Assembly (NCBI GenBank): GCA_003162495.1
Contig: PMOF01000212.1
Coordinates: forward strand, 1 to 6,537
Direction: 5' to 3'
DNA length: 6,537 nt
DNA from: Acidobacteriaceae bacterium
GTDB lineage: Bacteria; Acidobacteriota; Terriglobia; Terriglobales; Acidobacteriaceae
Shown here: positions 1-3,919 of the stretch, piece by piece
Numbering within the stretch: the first letter of the stretch is position 1
How the letters are laid out: each line of letters begins with the position of its first letter
Position numbers and translations under genes: made by a program
The notes under the pieces: generated by a model
What the model saw: the letters and a program-made list of their open reading frames with translations, nothing else
What the model was told of the DNA's origin: nothing
Databases searched by the model: none

Positions 1-84
1 TGTTGCCGCCGCCGCTTCGTTGTAGTGAATACCGGAATTACGCTGTAGTGGTGCTAAAAACTTGCCCCATATCCAGAAAACCAT
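1..84 (-). CDS. Possible start of a downstream gene, truncated by the window edge
   Basis: Reading leftwards from an ATG at 84-82, the frame stays open for 28 codons to the first base of the window. The predicted peptide begins MVFWIWGKFLAPLQRNSG and ends in EAAAAT at the edge. A GGAG lies only three bases before the ATG, and a GAGGGGTGA lies further upstream; an in-frame GTG at 99-97 is an alternative start, and the frame is closed by TGA at 105-103. In tail modules a small protein, a holin or a fibre gene often follows the hub gene, but nothing here identifies a family. The open frame is short enough to occur by chance and the spacing of the possible ribosome site is poor, so this is a weak candidate. 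Confidence 0.3.
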   Translation of the reverse strand, partial: MVFWIWGKFLAPLQRNSGIHYNEAAAAT

Positions 85-118
85 AGACTCCGAAATCACC
101 CCTCAACTTTCACCACTT

Positions 119-159
119 CACCAACACCTTCCGGAGCCTCTTTGGGAGGGGTGTTGGTG
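119..159 (-). other. Inverted repeat downstream of the hub gene (possible transcript-end hairpin)
   Basis: CACCAACACC at 119-128 is the exact reverse complement of GGTGTTGGTG at 150-159, giving a 10-bp stem around 21 bases. A four-base inner pairing (137-140 with 146-149) is also possible. It starts 25 bases after the hub stop codon, where a terminator would be expected, but no T-run follows the stem on either strand. It is therefore not a standard intrinsic terminator. It may stabilise the 3' end of the message, take part in Rho-dependent termination, or mark the boundary of a gene cassette. Confidence 0.5.
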
Positions 160-175
160 GCCCGCGATCTGGGCC
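159..175 (-). other. Small hairpin next to the larger inverted repeat
   Basis: GGCCC at 159-163 pairs with GGGCC at 171-175 around a seven-base loop, nine bases after the hub stop codon. It shares base 159 with the larger inverted repeat, so the full stems of the two compete by one base pair. A five-base stem is short and could be chance in GC-rich DNA. It is listed because the two stems are adjacent in the only non-coding gap of the window. Confidence 0.25.
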
Positions 176-184
176 TTATCTACA

Positions 185-2395
185 TCACAAGCTGTAGGTG
201 AAAGTGTTGGGCGGATTGGAGCCGCTCAGCGGGATCGGCGGCGTGGTAAAACCGGTCAGCTCAAACACTCCGGTTCCAGGTGTCGGCGGGCTCGTGTAGA
301 CCGAGATTTTCCCCGAGCCGCCAGCGAGAGTTGGATCGACAATGTAGAGGTAGAACGGCCCGTAACTACCCTCCGCTAACCCACCATAATTCGAGGCGCT
401 GTACGTGAGCGTGGTGCCGTTGGGCAGCACAAGTGTGACAGCGGTCCAGGTGGCATAGGAACCGCTGGCGCCAGGCAGTGTATAGGGAGTTGAAACGGTG
501 AGCGTCCCCGAGGTCACCGAGTAAGAGCCGCCAGTGCCGGCGAACGGGAGTTGACCCGGCACGGTCTGGAAGCTGGCATTGGGCGCGTTCGAGACATCCG
601 TAAAGATGCCCGCGCTGCGATTGAAGCTGCGCAACGTCAGCTTCAGCACCCCTGAGTTTTGATCGGAGCCGGTGGCAAGCGCGCCAGATCGCGACGTCGG
701 CGAAACAAAATCCCCAGTGGTCGCGTCCATAATCTGCTGCTGGAACGGCGTGATATATCGATCGGTGATTTCGTAGTCGCCCGCGAACTCAAAAAACACG
801 GTCGGATCGAGGGTGATGATATCGCCCTGTAACTGCGCCTTGAGGGCGTTCCCGTTCACGTCCACGCTTTCAGCAAAGAGGCTAAGCGTGATGCCGAACG
901 GCGGCTGGTAGGCCGCGCCCAGACGGCTGAGATTGCCGTCGACCTGCATCAGCAGGTTGGGATTGAGAAAGTCGAGCCCAAGCCCGCGATAAGTCTCGTA
1001 CTGCAATAAGCGCATCGCCTGGTCGTAGGTCGCGCTGGCAAAATCATAAGTGACCTTGATCCGTTTCAGCCTGGTGCCCGTGACAGCGGGCGGAAGGATC
1101 TGCCCCTGGGCCATCTGGTGTTGTAAGTGAGATATCTCGGGGTTGCGCTGGCTGAAGCGCGATTGGATATAGCCGATAGAGCCGCCGGTGCTTGACGCTG
1201 TAACTCCGCCGCTGATGGTGGAATCGATCTCCGTGTCGCTGGGCGTGGTGGCCACATCGTAGCAAGCGTCGAACGAACTATCCGTCACGCCGCCCACGCT
1301 GATGATGTCCGCCGGCGCGGCGGGGTTTGGATTCGTGGTGATGATCTGCACGTTCGTCGCTGTTCTGTCGATCGTCGCGATCTCGGCCACGGCCGGCAGC
1401 CCCAGCTCTAGAAATTGCGCGATGAAGCGGTTGGGCGCCTGATTGATCTCCGTGTTATCAGCCTCAAAGGAGCCCGGCACCAGGTGCTTGCCGGAAACTA
1501 GAAAAGTGGAGTCGCGCGGCTGGTCGATGAAGATATAAATTTGCCCCGCATATTCAAAAGTGTAGCCGCGGCAGCAGAGCATAACCTGCTCTAACATCGA
1601 CTGCAGCATTGAGCCGCTCGCGAACACATAGCTGCCCATGAACCGCGGCTGGCCGTTGGCCAGGACGTAGTCACAATACTGCGCCGCCGCGTAGATCGAA
1701 GCCCAGTTAAAGCAGGCTTGTTCCTGAGCGGTCAGCGGCGTCGGCCCGGTGCTTGGGTCGATCGCGTATTCCGGCTTGATCGCCCGGCGCAGCCACAGAT
1801 CCACGGCGTGCCACACTGGATTGGTGGTGAAGATGTAAGCGGTCTGATTCCCGTAGCCATCGAAGATGCGGCAGCGCATGCCCCTGAAATCGCCGATCGG
1901 CGCGATGGTGCCTCCGCCGCTGGTGGGCGGCGTCCAGCCAATCGCATAGTAAGCGCGCCGGGAGTAACAGAGCGGAGTCGCGAGCGAGCCGAGATACTGC
2001 CACAGCGGGTCGATCCACTGATGCACGGCGGAGTAGCCCGGCCCGGCGCCAGTGGGCGCGTCGCACCCGGTGTGGAATGCAAAGGCGTTCAGCGTAGGCG
2101 TCGTCGCCGTATCCGACGGTGTGACGCCGACATAGCTAGTGCCCATCAGAATGCCGAGGGGATCGAATGCGAATTCAAGATCGTTGTTGATCCACAGCGC
2201 GTCGCAGCCATCTAACTCGCCCTCGCCGAGATCCCAGAAGCCAATTTCCAATCCCGCGGGAAAGGTGCCCAGCGGAACGCCCACGGTGGGCGCAACAGCG
2301 AAGTCGATCAACCGCATGCCGGTGGCGCGGAAGAAGCCGTAGGCGAGGGGGAGCGGCGTGCCGATGTTAGCCGTGCAGATATTGCCAGTGGGCAC
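185..2395 (-). CDS. gpJ-like central tail hub / tip attachment protein (short form)
   Basis: The 736-residue product shows the layout of tip attachment proteins related to lambda gpJ, which form the central hub of the tail tip and contact the receptor. Visible landmarks are PLPLAYGFFRATG (15-27), like the 'iPivYG..rv.G' start; DLGEGELDGCDALWINN (55-71), like the 'lgeGpieGl..i.ing' motif; VWHAVDLWLRR (194-204); and about 227-335, with FMGSYVFASGSMLQSMLEQ, a YAGQIYIF strand and NQAPNRF, matching the Phage-tail_3 pattern. TYDQAMRLLQYE (456-467) resembles the later hub segment. Residues about 615-736 are Gly/Ser/Thr-rich beta structure, including FYLYIVDPTLAGG, similar to C-terminal modules of other hubs. 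It lacks the long fibronectin-like region of lambda gpJ. All ten cysteines lie in the first 378 residues. The start is GTG, touching the upstream TAA, with GGAGGG eight bases before it; the stop is TGA. Confidence 0.82.
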   Translation of the reverse strand: MPTGNICTANIGTPLPLAYGFFRATGMRLIDFAVAPTVGVPLGTFPAGLEIGFWDLGEGELDGCDALWINNDLEFAFDPLGILMGTSYVGVTPSDTATTPTLNAFAFHTGCDAPTGAGPGYSAVHQWIDPLWQYLGSLATPLCYSRRAYYAIGWTPPTSGGGTIAPIGDFRGMRCRIFDGYGNQTAYIFTTNPVWHAVDLWLRRAIKPEYAIDPSTGPTPLTAQEQACFNWASIYAAAQYCDYVLANGQPRFMGSYVFASGSMLQSMLEQVMLCCRGYTFEYAGQIYIFIDQPRDSTFLVSGKHLVPGSFEADNTEINQAPNRFIAQFLELGLPAVAEIATIDRTATNVQIITTNPNPAAPADIISVGGVTDSSFDACYDVATTPSDTEIDSTISGGVTASSTGGSIGYIQSRFSQRNPEISHLQHQMAQGQILPPAVTGTRLKRIKVTYDFASATYDQAMRLLQYETYRGLGLDFLNPNLLMQVDGNLSRLGAAYQPPFGITLSLFAESVDVNGNALKAQLQGDIITLDPTVFFEFAGDYEITDRYITPFQQQIMDATTGDFVSPTSRSGALATGSDQNSGVLKLTLRSFNRSAGIFTDVSNAPNASFQTVPGQLPFAGTGGSYSVTSGTLTVSTPYTLPGASGSYATWTAVTLVLPNGTTLTYSASNYGGLAEGSYGPFYLYIVDPTLAGGSGKISVYTSPPTPGTGVFELTGFTTPPIPLSGSNPPNTFTYSL

Positions 2396-3112
2396 TTAGA
2401 CAACCCTCCGGTATTCGACCTGGTTGGTGCTCACGTTCGCGGTAGGCGGCGTCGGCGGGAAGACGACCGTGTTGAGCACCCCGAAGAAGCGATTGGGCTG
2501 CCGGCAAGTTACATACGTCTGCTGGCAGGGGTTGTCGGTGGTGTCTCCGCAGCCAGGGGACGCATAGCGCCACTGGCAGGTTTCGGAATAGGCATAAGGG
2601 TTGCCGTCGTAGTCATTCGGATTGAAGAGCTGATTCGCCCCAAAAGTGACTTCTAGTTCGCTGCTCGATAACACGGTCAGCCGCCCGTGCTGCTCAAATT
2701 CGGTCTGCTGCGCCAGCGGGTTCCACTCGCGAAAACAGAACAGCGCGCCCTCGAAGGAGCTGGCGATAATCAGACCGGCCATGTCGCGCTGCAGCGTGTT
2801 GCCGCTCACATCTTGAATCATGATGCTGGCGGTGTCGGACTGCATCGACCGCGTGTGATGAAAGCCGGTTGCGCTCAGCAGCCAGGGGAAATAGTGGGTG
2901 TCGTAGTCTGCGGGCGGATTGACCAGGCCGCCCCACCAGCCAGGCGGGGTGCCGGGCAGCGTCAAGGGATAGACCGGAGCGACGTCGATTTCCTTGTTGC
3001 CCCAGTGGAAGCTCGTTCCATCTATCCTGACCACATCGAGCAGGCATATCGGCGCGGGGCCGGTCATCGACGCCATGATCTGAATCAGCTCGGATGGGTA
3101 GGGATAGGGCAT
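2396..3112 (-). CDS. Tail tip protein, lambda gpL / DUF2163 (BR0599)-like, putative iron-sulfur protein
   Basis: This 238-residue protein lies between the M/Dit-like gene and the J-like hub gene, the position of lambda gpL and of DUF2163 proteins in gene transfer agents. The N-terminal two thirds are beta-rich (LLDVVRIDGTSFHWG, DTASIMIQDVSG, GALFCFREWNP), as expected for these tip proteins. The C-terminal part carries four cysteines, C179-x8-C188-x7-C196-x6-C203, followed by RQPNRFFG, close to the 'C....R.....GC ... C......C...R.FGG' ending of gpL relatives. Lambda gpL and relatives are known to bind an iron-sulfur cluster through such cysteines, so cluster binding is inferred here. Two further cysteines (C23, C126) lie outside the motif. 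The tail after it is Pro/Thr-rich. ATG 3112 starts three bases after the upstream TAA; an in-frame ATG at residue 13 has weaker upstream signals. The usual peptidase neighbour is missing. Confidence 0.72.
   Translation of the reverse strand: MPYPYPSELIQIMASMTGPAPICLLDVVRIDGTSFHWGNKEIDVAPVYPLTLPGTPPGWWGGLVNPPADYDTHYFPWLLSATGFHHTRSMQSDTASIMIQDVSGNTLQRDMAGLIIASSFEGALFCFREWNPLAQQTEFEQHGRLTVLSSSELEVTFGANQLFNPNDYDGNPYAYSETCQWRYASPGCGDTTDNPCQQTYVTCRQPNRFFGVLNTVVFPPTPPTANVSTNQVEYRRVV
2404..2409 (-). promoter_or_regulatory. Ribosome binding site deciding the GTG start of the hub gene
   Basis: GGAGGG on the minus strand lies eight bases before the GTG at 2395-2393, inside the last codons of the gpL-like gene. 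The upstream TAA touches the GTG. The strong, well-spaced site is the main reason for accepting GTG rather than a later ATG (for example residue 27) as the start. Confidence 0.8.
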
Positions 3113-3115
3113 CGG

Positions 3116-3919
3116 TTAGATCATCACCTTCAGGGCATCGAAATAGACCGTGTAGCCGGAGCTTGCGCCGTTCTTTGTGGCCGTTTGTTGAAGGGTCAGT
3201 GTGTGCAATCCGGAGACCACATTCTGTAACTCAAAGAGCATAGACGAAGGATTGACGGCCGCGGAATAGAAGTCGACGGTTCCAACCACATTTCCATCGA
3301 GCACCAGCTGCCCCTTGCCGAGCGTGGGGCCGGTGGGCGCCCAGAACTGGAAGCCGTAGCCGAGGTAAACGTAAGCAGCGGCATAGATGCCCAATTCAAT
3401 GCCGCCGCTGGCAAAGCGGTAACCGCTCTTCGCGTTGGCGTCGGCCATCAGCGTCCAGGTGCCTCCAACGTTGGCCACCATGCGATTTCCAAAGTCGTTC
3501 ACGCTCATCGCCCAGATCGCGTCGCGCATCCAATCGCTCGGGTACTGGATCATGGGCACGCCGGGAACTTCATCGAAAAGGATCTGCTGCACCGACCAGT
3601 GATTGTGGCTGATGGGCGAAGGCTCGACCGGCGTGGAGAAGCGACCCACATAGTGACGCCCGCGGCCCTCGTGATCGATGTAGGTGAAGAGGCCGTTGCG
3701 GTATTGCTCGTAGTACCACTTGAGCCGGTTCATGTCCGATTCGAGCTTGTCGTTCCATCCCAGCGAGAACTGGTGCAGGATATCGGTCACATCGCGCAGG
3801 TAGGGCGCGCCGTGATTCGCCTTCGCCACCAGGTGGGTGACCGGCCGCTTCCGGAAAAAAGCGTAGTCAGGGTTCAGCGGATGCGTCGGCGTCGGATTCA
3901 GAATGTCGGTGTAAGGCAT
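3116..3919 (-). CDS. Distal tail / minor tail protein (gpM/Dit-like) with C-terminal jelly-roll-like domain
   Basis: The 267-residue product directly follows the tape measure gene, the position of lambda gpM and of Dit/DUF2460 proteins, which link tail tube and tip. Residues about 1-125 fit that role: a THLVAKANHGAPYLRDVTD segment, an FSLGWNDKLE strand, then an NRLKWYYEQYRNGLFTYID stretch like the 'l..F...r.G.f..fD' part of these families. Residues about 150-267 are different: a beta-rich segment with FQFWAPTGPTLGKGQLVLDG, GTVDFYSA, GLHTLTLQQT and SSGYTVYFDALKV. This resembles galactose-binding-like beta-sandwich domains on many secreted bacterial proteins, including the closing 'SSG..v..Da..V' strand. 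I infer a tip protein with an added ligand-binding domain. ATG 3919 is chosen because it abuts the upstream stop and has a GGGGAG site seven bases before it. The N-terminal family is inferred from position and pattern only. Confidence 0.68.
   Translation of the reverse strand: MPYTDILNPTPTHPLNPDYAFFRKRPVTHLVAKANHGAPYLRDVTDILHQFSLGWNDKLESDMNRLKWYYEQYRNGLFTYIDHEGRGRHYVGRFSTPVEPSPISHNHWSVQQILFDEVPGVPMIQYPSDWMRDAIWAMSVNDFGNRMVANVGGTWTLMADANAKSGYRFASGGIELGIYAAAYVYLGYGFQFWAPTGPTLGKGQLVLDGNVVGTVDFYSAAVNPSSMLFELQNVVSGLHTLTLQQTATKNGASSGYTVYFDALKVMI
3124..3130 (-). promoter_or_regulatory. Ribosome binding site of the gpL-like gene
   Basis: AAGGTGA on the minus strand lies 11 bases before ATG 3112, within the final codons of the M/Dit-like gene. 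It is part of a longer match (AAGGTGATGATC) to the GGTGATC portion of the anti-Shine-Dalgarno complement. It is weaker and further away than the sites of the two neighbouring genes. Confidence 0.5.

Noticed and set aside
38..70. Second ATG at 70-68 as an alternative start of the left-edge gene
   Set aside because: It is in another frame and stops after ten codons (TAA at 40-38).
119..175. Standard Rho-independent terminator after the hub gene
   Set aside because: The stem is good, but no T-run follows it in the direction of transcription, so it is kept only as an inverted repeat of unknown function.
62..379. Plus-strand frame of 105 codons at the left end
   Set aside because: Most of it is antisense to the end of the hub gene, no ribosome site precedes it, and the translation resembles no known family.
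2687..3229. Plus-strand frame of 180 codons across the L-like/M-like junction
   Set aside because: It is antisense to two well-supported genes, and its His/Arg/Gly-rich composition is what antisense frames show here. The plus-strand frames at 1718-2215, 3599-4099 and 4145-4675 were rejected for the same reasons.
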